This document shows positions 7,498-15,946 of a stretch of 64,000 nt of DNA, piece after piece. Under the pieces are notes generated by a model. That model had not been told where the DNA came from. It saw only the letters and a program-made list of their open reading frames with translations, and did not search any database. The position numbers and the translations under genes are program-made. The stretch spans positions 45,932 through 109,931 of the forward strand of contig JAHDOA010000035.1 of NCBI GenBank assembly GCA_018435055.1, written 5' to 3'. The stretch is from Pelotomaculum sp. Its GTDB lineage: Bacteria > Bacillota > Desulfotomaculia > Desulfotomaculales > Pelotomaculaceae. The first letter of the stretch is position 1, and the number at the start of each line of letters is the position of its first letter.

Positions 7498-9834
7498 ATG
7501 AAAGAATACAAAGTTATTGGGCAAAGTGTAAGAAGGCTGGACGCGGTAGAAAAGGCTACAGGAACAGCGGGATTTACCAGCGATATGAAATTGCCGGGTA
7601 TGCTTTATGGCAAAGTGCTGCGCAGCCCGCACCCGCATGCCCGGATAGTTGGCATTGACACGTCTGAGGCGGAAAAACTGCCCGGAGTGAAGGCGGTAGC
7701 TACTTATAAAAATACACCGAGGGAATTATTTAATACATCCGCCACTATGACCTTTACTGTGCCTCCCATGCTACCGGTGCTGGACCAGTATATTTTCGAC
7801 AATGTGGTGCGTTATGTAGGCGATGAGGTGGCGGCTGTCGCCGCTACCAGCGAAAAAATTGCCGAGGCGGCCCTGGGGTTGATCAAGGTCGAATACGAAC
7901 TCCTGCCCGCAGTTTATGACCCGAAGGAAGCCTTGACTCCTGGGGCGCCTGTAATTCACGAGAGTGAAAAAAAGAATATTCCCGGTGAGATTATTCAAAT
8001 ACCGTATGGCGATGTGGACAAGGGTTTTACTGAATCCGATATAATCATTGAAAAGGAGTTCAAGCTTCCGGTACAAAAACAAGCCCAGATGGAAACCCAG
8101 GCCGCCGTGGCTCAGGTGGGGCTGGACGGGAAAATAACGGTCTGGTCTACAACCCAGACGCCGCACCCGACAAAAATGATCCTATCCAAAGTGTTCAGTA
8201 TTCCCGAGAGCAAAATCAGGGTCCTTAACCCGCCTTATATCGGTGGTGGTTTCGGAGTTAGAATTGGCTGCAGCGCCAAAGCCGAACCAATTGCGGTAGC
8301 GCTGTCCATGCTGGCTAAAAAGCCTGTCAAAGTAGTTTACAGCAGAAAAGAAGATTTTATTGCTTCGGACACCCGCCATGGCGGTTATGTGTCGGTAAAG
8401 CTGGGCGCTAAAAAAGACGGCGCCTTCCATGCCATGTATCTAAAAGCGACCTTGAACGGCGGCGCATACTGCAGTTTCAGCGTCGAGACACCCGGCGTGC
8501 TTGGCTGCATGGGTTTGGCGGTTTACCGCGTCCCCAACCAGTTATATTACGGTCACAGTGTCTATACTAACACTACCCCAGCGGGAGCGATGCGCGGTTT
8601 CGGCAACCCGCAGGCGATGTACGCCATTGAGTCAGTTGTGGACATGATGGCGGAAAAGCTGGGCATGGATCCGCTGAAGTTGCGCCTGAAGAACATTATG
8701 CAGGTCGGAGACCCCTGGGTTCTTCCTTATAGGTGTGGTTCTACCGGTCTGGCTGAATGCATTGAAAAAGGCGCCAAAAGTATCGGTTGGGAAAACCGCG
8801 GCAAGTTAAATAAACCCGGCGCCAGGAAATTAAGGGGCATCGGCATGGGGGTTGGCACCCACGTCAGTAACGCCTGGCCCTTTTGCGGCGATTACGACAA
8901 TGCCTATATCACTGTACAGCAGGACGGTTCCGTGCACCTGGCCAGCGGCGTTCCCGATATGGGGACAGGCACCAGCACTTCGCTGCCGCAGCTGGTCGCT
9001 GAAGTGGTTGGTGTCGGTCTTGACCAGGTCAGCATGACGTTTGCGGATACGGCTTCGACCCCGTTCGATATCGGCAGCCACGCCAGCCGGACCCTGTACG
9101 CCGCCGGCACAGCGGTTGTTGAGGCGGCCAGGGACGTTAGAAAGCAGGTCCTTGAGTATGCCGCTGACTTGTTTAAAGTAGCGCCGGAAAGATTAGTCCT
9201 GCAGGACGGGGTCATATCCGCGGCCAGCCAGGATGCCGGCGCTGTTGGCGACAACTGTTCGGGCGCCCCGGTATGTAAAATTGGCGGGGTGGAAAAGAAA
9301 AGCATAACATTAAAAGAGCTGGCTTATGACGCGCACCTGCGCAACAAGCAGTTTATCGGCGTGGGGCGGATAGTGCCTGATAACGCTCCCCCATGGCACG
9401 CCCATTTTGCCGAGGTGGAGGTCGACACCGAATTATGTCAGGTCAGAGTGCTTAAAGTTGCCGCAGTGCACGACGTCGGTAAAGCCATCCATCCGGTAAT
9501 TTGTGAAGGACAGATTGAGGGTGGTGTTCTGCAGGGCATTGGTTACGCGCTGAGCGAAGAAATAAAATACGATGAAAAAGGCCGGCAATTAGAAAACAGT
9601 TTCCACAAGTACATGCTGCTGACCGCTGACGACGTGCCGGAAATTGAGGCGATGCTCGTCGAGTCAAACGATCCCACCGGACCTTTCGGCGCTAAAGGTG
9701 TCGGTGAATGCGGCCTTGTGCCGACGGCGCCCGCCATCGTCAACGCCATTTATGACGCTACCGGGATCAGGTTCTATGAGATTCCGGTCACCGAAGAGAA
9801 AATATTCAAGGCTTTAAAGGAACACGTTAAGTAG
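7498..9834 (+). CDS. Molybdenum hydroxylase molybdopterin subunit (large)
   Basis: 778-residue catalytic subunit. It begins with the aldehyde oxidase/xanthine dehydrogenase a/b hammerhead domain (about 15-125) and continues into the molybdopterin-binding domain, with GGGFGVRIG (about 250), AMRGFGNPQ (about 365) and, near the end, GPFGAKGVGECGLVPTAP, which contains the conserved catalytic glutamate (GVGE). AAAGGAGGGGG precedes ATG 7498. The accessory genes downstream (yqeB, yqeC) are those reported to travel with selenium-dependent hydroxylases, in which selenium is bound at the Mo site as a labile ligand rather than as selenocysteine; no in-frame TGA is needed or seen here. Purine or nicotinate oxidation is plausible; the substrate is not resolved. 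Confidence 0.9.
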   Translation: MKEYKVIGQSVRRLDAVEKATGTAGFTSDMKLPGMLYGKVLRSPHPHARIVGIDTSEAEKLPGVKAVATYKNTPRELFNTSATMTFTVPPMLPVLDQYIFDNVVRYVGDEVAAVAATSEKIAEAALGLIKVEYELLPAVYDPKEALTPGAPVIHESEKKNIPGEIIQIPYGDVDKGFTESDIIIEKEFKLPVQKQAQMETQAAVAQVGLDGKITVWSTTQTPHPTKMILSKVFSIPESKIRVLNPPYIGGGFGVRIGCSAKAEPIAVALSMLAKKPVKVVYSRKEDFIASDTRHGGYVSVKLGAKKDGAFHAMYLKATLNGGAYCSFSVETPGVLGCMGLAVYRVPNQLYYGHSVYTNTTPAGAMRGFGNPQAMYAIESVVDMMAEKLGMDPLKLRLKNIMQVGDPWVLPYRCGSTGLAECIEKGAKSIGWENRGKLNKPGARKLRGIGMGVGTHVSNAWPFCGDYDNAYITVQQDGSVHLASGVPDMGTGTSTSLPQLVAEVVGVGLDQVSMTFADTASTPFDIGSHASRTLYAAGTAVVEAARDVRKQVLEYAADLFKVAPERLVLQDGVISAASQDAGAVGDNCSGAPVCKIGGVEKKSITLKELAYDAHLRNKQFIGVGRIVPDNAPPWHAHFAEVEVDTELCQVRVLKVAAVHDVGKAIHPVICEGQIEGGVLQGIGYALSEEIKYDEKGRQLENSFHKYMLLTADDVPEIEAMLVESNDPTGPFGAKGVGECGLVPTAPAIVNAIYDATGIRFYEIPVTEEKIFKALKEHVK

Positions 9835-9850
9835 AATTGTTTGGATAAAG

Positions 9851-9890
9851 CCCGGCACGGTCCGCCGGCGTAAGCGGCGGCCCGTGCCCA
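9851..9890 (+). other. GC-rich intra-operon hairpin
   Basis: GGCACGG (9854-9860) pairs with CCGTGCC (9882-9888) and CCGCC (9862-9866) with GGCGG (9876-9880), giving a 12-bp stem with one mismatch and a 9-nt loop. No T-tract follows. It stands between the structural genes and the maturation genes, where it could act as an mRNA-processing or stability element, or reduce read-through. Confidence 0.55.
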
Positions 9891-9948
9891 GGGGCTATTT
9901 CCCCGATGTTGAATATGATGTTGAATATTAGGTGGTGGAGAGTTGATA

Positions 9949-10977
9949 TTGCAGACGATTAGAGTGGAGGACGCCGTCGGCAAGGTCTTGAGCCATGATA
10001 TAACAAAAATCGTCAAAGGAGAGTTTAAAGGCGCCTATTTTAAAAAAGGCCGGGTAATAAACAAACAAGATATACCCGAACTGCTCAAGCTGGGCAAGGA
10101 AAATATTTACGTGCTGGAAATAGAGAAGGGTGAAGTCCATGAAGATGAGGCCGGTGTAAGACTGGGAATTGCCGTCGCGGGTGAAAACACAAGATGGACC
10201 GGGCCGAAGGAAAGCAGGGTGAATATTTATGCCTGCTGTGACGGACTTTTAAAAATAAATGTGCCGTCCCTGGAAGCGGTTAACGGGCTGCCTGATGTGA
10301 TTTTGTCCACACTGCTGAACAACACTGTGGTGAAAAAAGGCGACATTCTTGCCGGGACCAAGGTGATTCCCCTGCTGGTACCCGAACATACGCTGGCCGA
10401 GGCTGAAAGGATTTGCCGGGAGGCCGGCTGGCTGATCAAGGTCAAGCCCTTTAAACCGCATCGGGTAGGCGTCGTAATCACCGGGAATGAAGTATATAAA
10501 AAACGGATCAGGGACGGTTTCGGGCCAATCATCAAGGAAAAAGTGGCAGCCTTTGGCTCCGCGGTGACGCGGGTTGAATACGTCCCCGACGACCGCGACG
10601 AGATCAAGAATAAAATATGTGCAATGGCCGCCGGCGGGGTAGAGATAATTTTTGTTACCGGCGGCATGTCTGTCGACCCGGACGATGTGACACCCAAAGC
10701 CATCCGCCTGACAGGGGCGATCGTGGAAAAATACGGCGCCCCGGCGCTGCCGGGGGCCATGTTTATGCTTGCTTACCTGGGCGATGCGCCGGTTTTAGGC
10801 ATTCCGGCCTGTGGCATGTTTTTTAAGACCACCATTGTAGATTTACTGCTGCCCAGGCTGCTGGCCGGTGAAAAAATAACCGGGAAAGATATTGTGTCCC
10901 TGGCGCACGGCGGACTCTGCAGGTCGTGCGATACTTGCCGCTTTCCCAACTGTACTTTTGGAAAGGGCGCTAATTAA
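9949..10977 (+). CDS. Molybdopterin-binding protein (MoaB/CinA-type fold) with Cys-rich tail
   Basis: About 342 residues. The N-terminus (QTIRVEDAVGKVLSHDIT) resembles the start of MoeA-like proteins; the MoCF-type molybdopterin-binding domain lies at about 175-320 (GVVITGNEV, VTGGMSVDPDDVTPKAI, ALPGAMF). The C-terminus ends in a compact cysteine cluster CRSCDTCRFPNCTFGKG that could bind a metal or Fe-S cluster. TTG 9949 is preferred because GGAG at 9937-9940 is well spaced for it; TTG 9943 is the alternative. It probably handles the molybdopterin cofactor for the hydroxylase encoded just upstream. Confidence 0.8.
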   Translation: MQTIRVEDAVGKVLSHDITKIVKGEFKGAYFKKGRVINKQDIPELLKLGKENIYVLEIEKGEVHEDEAGVRLGIAVAGENTRWTGPKESRVNIYACCDGLLKINVPSLEAVNGLPDVILSTLLNNTVVKKGDILAGTKVIPLLVPEHTLAEAERICREAGWLIKVKPFKPHRVGVVITGNEVYKKRIRDGFGPIIKEKVAAFGSAVTRVEYVPDDRDEIKNKICAMAAGGVEIIFVTGGMSVDPDDVTPKAIRLTGAIVEKYGAPALPGAMFMLAYLGDAPVLGIPACGMFFKTTIVDLLLPRLLAGEKITGKDIVSLAHGGLCRSCDTCRFPNCTFGKGAN

Positions 10978-11022
10978 AATACCGGGAGCCAATGAGACAG
11001 AAAAGGGGAGGGAGCTGACGGT

Positions 11023-12192
11023 ATGGGTACATTTAAACTGAACCAGGAAATTGTTATCGTCACGGTAATCAGCCAGAAAGGTCTTTCATGCAACCTGATT
11101 GGCAGGAAAAAAGCTTTTGCTCAAGATCAAGAAGCTGGCGGCCTGACGTTGGCATGGCTGGAAGAGCAGGCGGCGGAACAGGCCAGGAAGGTTTTGGCGA
11201 GCGGATCCTTTAAAGTCGTCAATCTCCACAATACAGCCAGACCGGATGAAAAAGCAGAAGTTATGGTCGAACCTTATTTTCCGCCATATGAATTAATCAT
11301 TCTGGGCGGCGGACATATTGCCCAACCTTTGGCAGCCGCCGGCCGGCTGCTTGGCTACCATGTTACCGTGTTCGATGACCGCCCGGAATTTGTTTCGTTT
11401 GAACACGTTCCCGCTGCTGACAGAGGTGTTTCCTCCAATTTTGAATATATTGAGGAGTATCTTGACTTCGGCCCGCGGAGCAGTGTTGTTATTGTTACCC
11501 GCGGTCACCAGCATGATCTTGAATGCCTGCAAAAGGTGATTAAGCGCCCGGTGGCCTATATCGGTATGGTTGGAAGCAGTCGCAAGGTAGACATGATTAA
11601 GGAGGAACTCCGGCGCCAGGGTTTTAGCCGTCAGGTTATTGACTCAGTGTATATGCCTGTAGGCCTGGATATAGGAGCGCAGACCCCGGAAGAGATTGCT
11701 GTCAGCATAGCGGCCGAATTGATCAGAGTACGGCGCGGAGGAATGGGCTATTCACTAAAATATGGTGGGTTGCCAAAAGATAAGAAATTAAATACCGGAG
11801 AGATGCCGAAAGCTGCGGACCAGGATATTTTAAGAAAGGCGGTAACAGCTGCCACAGACAATATCCCGGCGGCCATGGCCACGATAGTTAAATCGAAGGG
11901 CTCGACACCGCGTAAAGCCGGGGCAAGGATGCTTGTGTACAGGGACGGGCGTATTTGCGGCACTATCGGCGGCGGGTTTGCGGAGCATGAAGTAAGAATG
12001 CAGGCTATAAATGTAATGAATGACTATTTGCCGTCTTTTCATAAGGTATCCATGGACGCCGATATAGCGGCCGGGGATGGAATGATCTGCGGCGGGTCGG
12101 TGGAGGTTTTTATTGAGCCGGTAAGCGATTATGCCGGGATATTCAACGGGGGTGAACATTTTGCGCTGCGCCGGGCGGTTGGTAGTAATTAA
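11023..12192 (+). CDS. xdhC: XdhC-family molybdenum hydroxylase maturation protein
   Basis: 389 residues. A Rossmann-type XdhC domain comes first (LIILGGGHIAQPLAAAGRLLG, about 89-110; VTRGHQHDLECL; YIGMVGSSRK; GLDIGAQTPEEIAVSI) and is followed by a CoxI/XdhC N-terminal-type domain (TIVKSKGSTPRKAGARMLV, GTIGGGFAEHEV, CGGSVEVFIEP, about 275-385). In the best-known XdhC the CoxI part precedes the Rossmann part, so the order here is reversed. The first 85 residues may be a reduced extra domain. XdhC proteins bind and sulfurate the molybdenum cofactor before insertion. Its end overlaps yqeB by about 32 bp. Ribosome site GGGAGGGAG. Confidence 0.87.
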   Translation: MGTFKLNQEIVIVTVISQKGLSCNLIGRKKAFAQDQEAGGLTLAWLEEQAAEQARKVLASGSFKVVNLHNTARPDEKAEVMVEPYFPPYELIILGGGHIAQPLAAAGRLLGYHVTVFDDRPEFVSFEHVPAADRGVSSNFEYIEEYLDFGPRSSVVIVTRGHQHDLECLQKVIKRPVAYIGMVGSSRKVDMIKEELRRQGFSRQVIDSVYMPVGLDIGAQTPEEIAVSIAAELIRVRRGGMGYSLKYGGLPKDKKLNTGEMPKAADQDILRKAVTAATDNIPAAMATIVKSKGSTPRKAGARMLVYRDGRICGTIGGGFAEHEVRMQAINVMNDYLPSFHKVSMDADIAAGDGMICGGSVEVFIEPVSDYAGIFNGGEHFALRRAVGSN

Positions 12193-12979
12193 GGGGGCCG
12201 GGGACCTGGCTACGGGCTGTGCCTGGCGCCTCCGGCAGAGTGGGTTTTATGCGCTCATGACTGAATTGCCGCAGCCTCTGGTGATAAGGCGAACGGTGGC
12301 CTTTGCGGAGGCAGTCTACGCGGGTTCAATGGTGGTAGAAGGGGTAGAGGCAGTCCTGGCAGAAAATACGGAGAATGCCCTGCAATTGTTGAAAACAGGC
12401 AGGATACCGGTGCTTGTGGATCCGCAGGCCGCAGTGGTAAGTCAAATAAAGCCGGTGGCTTTTATTGACGCGGTGATGGCGAAAAGAAACACCGGTACCA
12501 AAATAAACGACGCCCCCCTGGTCGTCGGTCTGGGGCCGGGATTCACCGCCGGTGTGGATGTCCACGCGGTGGTTGAAACAAAGAGGGGGCATAACCTGGG
12601 CCGGGTTTTATATCAGGGGGAAACTGCTCCAGACACTGGTGTGCCCGGTGAGATTATGGGCTTTGCGGCTGAAAGGCTTTTAAGGGCACCGGCTGATGGA
12701 GTGATTGAGCCATGGCGCAATATCGGTGACCCGGTGAAAAAGGGGGAAACAATAGTTTTTGTCGGAGGTATCCCGGTGCAGGCAAAAGTTTCAGGTGTCG
12801 TCAGGGGTATGATCAGGGCGGGTGTATGGGCGTCAGCAGGGATGAAAATAGGCGATATCGACCCGCGGGGTATTAAAGAATATTGCTGCAGTATATCAGA
12901 TAAAGCCCTTGCCGTGGGCGGCGGTGTGCTGGAAGCCGTATGCGGTTATTATTTCGGCAAAGGGCAGAAAAGGAATTAA
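12161..12979 (+). CDS. yqeB: YqeB/EF2563-family selenium-dependent molybdenum hydroxylase system protein
   Basis: About 272 residues, with the family's typical opening VVIKGAGDLATGCAWRLRQSGF and a C-terminal biotinyl-like stretch (ADGVIEPWRNIGDPVKKGE, about 190-205). YqeB is one of the marker proteins that co-occur with SelD in genomes having selenium-dependent molybdenum hydroxylases; its biochemical role is not established. The open frame extends back to ATG 12131, but TTG 12161 is preceded by GGGGGTGA and places the start just before the conserved N-terminus. It overlaps xdhC, which implies translational coupling. Confidence 0.85.
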   Translation: MRCAGRLVVIKGAGDLATGCAWRLRQSGFYALMTELPQPLVIRRTVAFAEAVYAGSMVVEGVEAVLAENTENALQLLKTGRIPVLVDPQAAVVSQIKPVAFIDAVMAKRNTGTKINDAPLVVGLGPGFTAGVDVHAVVETKRGHNLGRVLYQGETAPDTGVPGEIMGFAAERLLRAPADGVIEPWRNIGDPVKKGETIVFVGGIPVQAKVSGVVRGMIRAGVWASAGMKIGDIDPRGIKEYCCSISDKALAVGGGVLEAVCGYYFGKGQKRN

Positions 12980-12984
12980 TTCAT

Positions 12985-13743
12985 GTGAAAATTATCGAGG
13001 CTTTGTGCCTGTCAAATAGAGGAGTTGTTTCATTTGTCGGCGGCGGCGGCAAAACGTCGCTTATGTTTCGCTTGAACGGGGAAATACCACTCAGCCGCCG
13101 GGTAGTAATCACGACAACGACTAAAATATATATGCCGGCGGCTGATAAATATCCCGCCGTGATGCTGTCAGGTAAGAGGCCGGTTAAAAAAACGCTGCAA
13201 AATATCCTGCAGTCCGGGGCCAGGCCGGTGCTAGGGCAGCGCCTGCTGCCGGATAACAAAGTCAAAGGCCTCAGCGCCGGGAGCTTAGACAGGCTGATTA
13301 ATGAAAACAACTGCTTTGCTGATTTTGTGCTGATAGAAGCGGACGGGTCCAGGGGACGTTCCCTCAAAGGTTACCTCGATTATGAGCCGGTCGTGCCACG
13401 TACCACGACATTGCTGGTCGTGGTCATCGGGGCCGATGTTATTGGGAAGGCGTTGGATGACAGTGCCGTGCACCGCCCCGAGACCCTTTCCAGAATGATT
13501 GGATTGAAACCGGGAGCTGTACTAGACGCGGAAAACATCGCCGGGCTGATTATCCATCCCGGTGGGGTTTTGCGCTCATGTCCGCCCGGCGCCAGGATTG
13601 TGCCTTTTATCAATAAAGTCGACTGTCTGCAGAGCAGGGATGAAGCATACAGACTGGCGAAGCTGCTGCTCGGCGGGAGGATCAGAAGTGTAATTCTCGG
13701 TTCCGCCACCGGTGAAAACCCGGTAATTGACGTTATAGACTAA
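12985..13743 (+). CDS. yqeC: YqeC-family selenium-dependent hydroxylase accessory protein
   Basis: About 252 residues with a P-loop-like start VVSFVGGGGKTSLMFRLN near residue 12, TTTTKIYMP, and EADGSRGRSLKGY near 115, all typical of the putative YqeC accessory protein. GTG 12985 follows AAAAGGA and gives the usual N-terminus; an ATG at 12940 inside yqeB has no ribosome site. Together with YqeB it predicts that the upstream hydroxylase uses a selenium-containing cofactor. No selD, mocA or ssnA gene is in the window, so selenium supply must be encoded elsewhere. Last gene of the operon. Confidence 0.85.
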   Translation: MKIIEALCLSNRGVVSFVGGGGKTSLMFRLNGEIPLSRRVVITTTTKIYMPAADKYPAVMLSGKRPVKKTLQNILQSGARPVLGQRLLPDNKVKGLSAGSLDRLINENNCFADFVLIEADGSRGRSLKGYLDYEPVVPRTTTLLVVVIGADVIGKALDDSAVHRPETLSRMIGLKPGAVLDAENIAGLIIHPGGVLRSCPPGARIVPFINKVDCLQSRDEAYRLAKLLLGGRIRSVILGSATGENPVIDVID

Positions 13744-13803
13744 AAAGGGCAGGTTAAATAATGATCTCTTCAATGATTTTAAAAGGTGTGAAGGGGCCGG
13801 AGA

Positions 13804-13831
13804 AAACCTGTCCCGGCTGTGGGACAGGTTT
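13804..13831 (+). terminator. Stem-loop after the hydroxylase operon
   Basis: Perfect 11-bp arms AAACCTGTCCC / GGGACAGGTTT with a 6-nt loop, about 60 bp beyond the yqeC stop. The T-run is only three bases long, so termination would rest on stem stability. It could equally be a 3' stabiliser. Confidence 0.5.
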
Positions 13832-13948
13832 CTAAAACTGCCTGTTGAAGACGAGGCTGTGGTCTTTGACGCAGATAAACCTGATCACCTTCAGATACAT
13901 TTACAACTTTAAGCGGTTTACCCACTACTCTCCTTTCCATACTTCTCT

Positions 13949-14020
13949 TTGACATGGATAAACCTAAAGGCTGTTCTGGTCCAGGTTGTTTTATAAATTA
14001 TCCATGTCAAGGATTTTTTT
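13949..14020 (+). terminator. Long-loop stem with T-tract
   Basis: Perfect 13-bp inverted repeat TTGACATGGATAA (13949-13961) / TTATCCATGTCAA (13998-14010), with an inner AACCT/AGGTT pair, followed by GGA and nine T. It faces the + strand and lies between the yqeC operon and the convergent ABC operon. Such a symmetric unit could also be a small mobile-repeat relic. Confidence 0.55.
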
Positions 14021-14065
14021 TTAAATATGACTTTTTTGATTTATTATGAAAATTAAGTAGTGTTT

Positions 14066-14770
14066 TTAATTTGTCAGGGTCTCCTTCATCCAATCCAAAA
14101 GGCTCAGCCCGTGTTCTTCCCGGATTTTTTCTACATCCGTGAATCCCTTTATACTACCATTGTGCAGAGACATGACCATGTCCAGCAACGGTTCCACCTC
14201 GGACACCTCATGAGTTGACAGTAAAACCGTTTGTTCCCGCAGGTCCAGGTAGGAGAGCATGGATTTGATTATGGCGTCCCGGGCCAGGGGATCCAGCCCG
14301 GCCAGTGGTTCGTCCATCAAAAGAAGCGGCGCCCGGCGGGAAAGGACCAGTAAAATTTTTAACCGGCCGAGGTTCCCTTTGGACAGATGCCTGACTTTTT
14401 TATCTGGCTCAAGCTGCATGAAGCGTAAAATTTCCCCGGCCTTTTGCATGTCAAAATCCGCAAAAAGACCGGCGTTGAACCTGATTGTTTCCTCTACTGT
14501 GAAGAAAGGGTAAAGGATATCCTTTTCTGAGAGAAAGGCCACTTCCCCGGCGATGCGGCGGCTGGCCGGTTTGCCGTTTACTGTTACAGAACCCCGGGTG
14601 GAGCGGGCCAGGCCGGCGATCATTTTTAAAATCGTGGATTTGCCGCTGCCGTTTGGTCCCACCAGGGCGATTATTTTACAGCGCGGCAGGTCGAAGCTGA
14701 TATCGTTAACGGCATACTGGTTCAGGTACTTTTTAGTTACATTTGTAAATTTAACAATATGGCCGGACAT
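14066..14770 (-). CDS. ABC transporter ATP-binding protein (GntR-linked)
   Basis: 234 residues: Walker A GPNGSGKST (about 36-44), signature LSKGNLGRLKILLVL (non-canonical LSKGN in place of LSGGQ), Walker B LLLMDEPLAGLD and H-loop STHEVSEVE. It belongs to the branch of ABC ATPases that pair with an integral membrane permease and a YtrA-type GntR repressor. It is the third gene of a minus-strand operon, 2 bp after the repressor gene. The substrate is unknown; systems of this layout are often linked to cell-envelope stress or peptide-antibiotic response. Confidence 0.88.
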   Translation of the reverse strand: MSGHIVKFTNVTKKYLNQYAVNDISFDLPRCKIIALVGPNGSGKSTILKMIAGLARSTRGSVTVNGKPASRRIAGEVAFLSEKDILYPFFTVEETIRFNAGLFADFDMQKAGEILRFMQLEPDKKVRHLSKGNLGRLKILLVLSRRAPLLLMDEPLAGLDPLARDAIIKSMLSYLDLREQTVLLSTHEVSEVEPLLDMVMSLHNGSIKGFTDVEKIREEHGLSLLDWMKETLTN

Positions 14771-14772
14771 AA

Positions 14773-15138
14773 TTATACCCCTTTCAATTCCTGGCTGACG
14801 CCAGCCATGATTTCTTCCGGGCTGAAGCCCGATTCCCGCATGTCTTTAATAAAGCGGCCGATCTGCTCGTTTTTCAAATCTTCCCGCAGCCGCCTTAGCC
14901 TGGTTTCGTTTTCTGTGATATAAGAACCCAGGCCGCGCCTGGTTTCAGCAATCTCCAGGCGTTCCAGTTCGCTGTAGACCCTTTGCACGGTATTGGGGTT
15001 CACGCCGGCATGCACGGCCATCTCCCGTACCGACGGCAGTTTGGCGCCGGGCTCGATCTCGCCGCGTATTACCTGCCGGCAGAGGCGCTGTAGTATCTGC
15101 AGGTAAATGGGCTGGGTGTTGTTGAATTTTTCGCGCAT
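14773..15138 (-). CDS. GntR-family repressor, YtrA subfamily
   Basis: 121 residues with an N-terminal winged helix (PIYLQILQRLCRQVIRGEI, LPSVREMAVHAGVNPNTVQRVY) and a short C-terminal helical tail, the size and layout of YtrA-type GntR proteins, which lack a large effector domain. It sits between the permease and the ATPase genes. A 13-bp palindrome overlapping the operon's start of transcription (15947-15959) is its probable operator, so the operon should be self-repressing until an envelope signal is met. Confidence 0.9.
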   Translation of the reverse strand: MREKFNNTQPIYLQILQRLCRQVIRGEIEPGAKLPSVREMAVHAGVNPNTVQRVYSELERLEIAETRRGLGSYITENETRLRRLREDLKNEQIGRFIKDMRESGFSPEEIMAGVSQELKGV

Positions 15139-15142
15139 AACA

Positions 15143-15919
15143 CTATGCCTCTACCTTGTGGTCTATCAGCCAGGCCGAAAGGGCGAATAAGCCCACAGTC
15201 AGGAGGAGGTAGAATAGTATCTCTCCCGTAAAGATCTGGCCCGCGTTTATATTAGTCCGTGGTACCAGTGGAAGATTATGCATGCTGATATTGATCGCTC
15301 CCCAGTCGGTTATTAGCTTAAAAACCCGGGTTTGCTGCAGCTGTCCGAATCCGGCGGCCGCCAGGGCGAAAACAGCGATACCGGCCAGCCAGCGGAACCT
15401 GCCCAGGACATTCCCGGCCATGGCAATTGCAACCGAAATCAGGGTGGCCCAGGCCCCGATGTAAACACTGGCGGCGATGGTAAAAACAGCGGAATAAGTG
15501 CCGGCCTCCAGGATAAATGGCAGCAGGGACGAAGAGTTCATGCCCAGCTGCTCCGGATGCGGGTTGATAATAATCCCAAGCAGCAGCAACGCGGCTGTTG
15601 CAATAATAATCGCCAGCATCTGCAGCATGGCCACGGCCAGCTTGGCCATCAGCAGCATCCAGGCCGGCTGGGGGCTGTGCAGCCAGAGGTGAGGCGTGAC
15701 TTTCCATTCCCAGGCCAGGCTTTTCAGCATATATATGGCTGGGTAAAACAGCAGGAGCACCAGGAGCATAGCTGCCGGAGCAATAATAAATCCTATGTTG
15801 CGGCTGTAAGATAGAAAGACAAGCCAGAGACCTCCGATAAAGAGGATGGCAAAAGACAGGATAGTGGAATTCCGGGTCATGCGGAATTCCTTTTGCAACA
15901 GGCTCAACCAGGCGTTCAT
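15143..15919 (-). CDS. ABC transporter membrane permease
   Basis: 258 residues with six likely membrane segments (ILSFAILFIGGLWLVFL, FIIAPAAMLLVLLLFYPAIYM, LAVAMLQMLAIIIATAALLLLG and others). It is the first gene of the operon permease-GntR-ATPase and the only membrane component, so it should form a homodimeric channel with the ATPase. No extracellular binding protein is encoded nearby, which argues against a classical importer. The start is placed at ATG 15919. Confidence 0.82.
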   Translation of the reverse strand: MNAWLSLLQKEFRMTRNSTILSFAILFIGGLWLVFLSYSRNIGFIIAPAAMLLVLLLFYPAIYMLKSLAWEWKVTPHLWLHSPQPAWMLLMAKLAVAMLQMLAIIIATAALLLLGIIINPHPEQLGMNSSSLLPFILEAGTYSAVFTIAASVYIGAWATLISVAIAMAGNVLGRFRWLAGIAVFALAAAGFGQLQQTRVFKLITDWGAINISMHNLPLVPRTNINAGQIFTGEILFYLLLTVGLFALSAWLIDHKVEA

Positions 15920-15946
15920 TTAGATCAATCCCCCTAAATTTTACTG

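Larger units (their letters stand above)
13744..14065. other. Intergenic region with two stem-loops and a coding-like relic
   Basis: No gene with a start codon is supported. Between about 13752 and 13911 one frame is open and reads like protein (for example WDRFLKLPVEDEAVVFDAD, ending IHLQL-stop) but lacks an initiator, suggesting a decayed gene fragment. The region also holds the two hairpins listed separately. The rest is featureless. Confidence 0.35.

Noticed and set aside
13875..13890. ACCTGATC resembling a TPP riboswitch box
   Set aside because: The other conserved TPP elements are missing and no thiamine gene follows.
15332..15814. Long plus-strand frame opposite the ABC permease
   Set aside because: The minus-strand frame has clear membrane helices and operon context; the opposite frame is a shadow rich in Gln/Gly/His.
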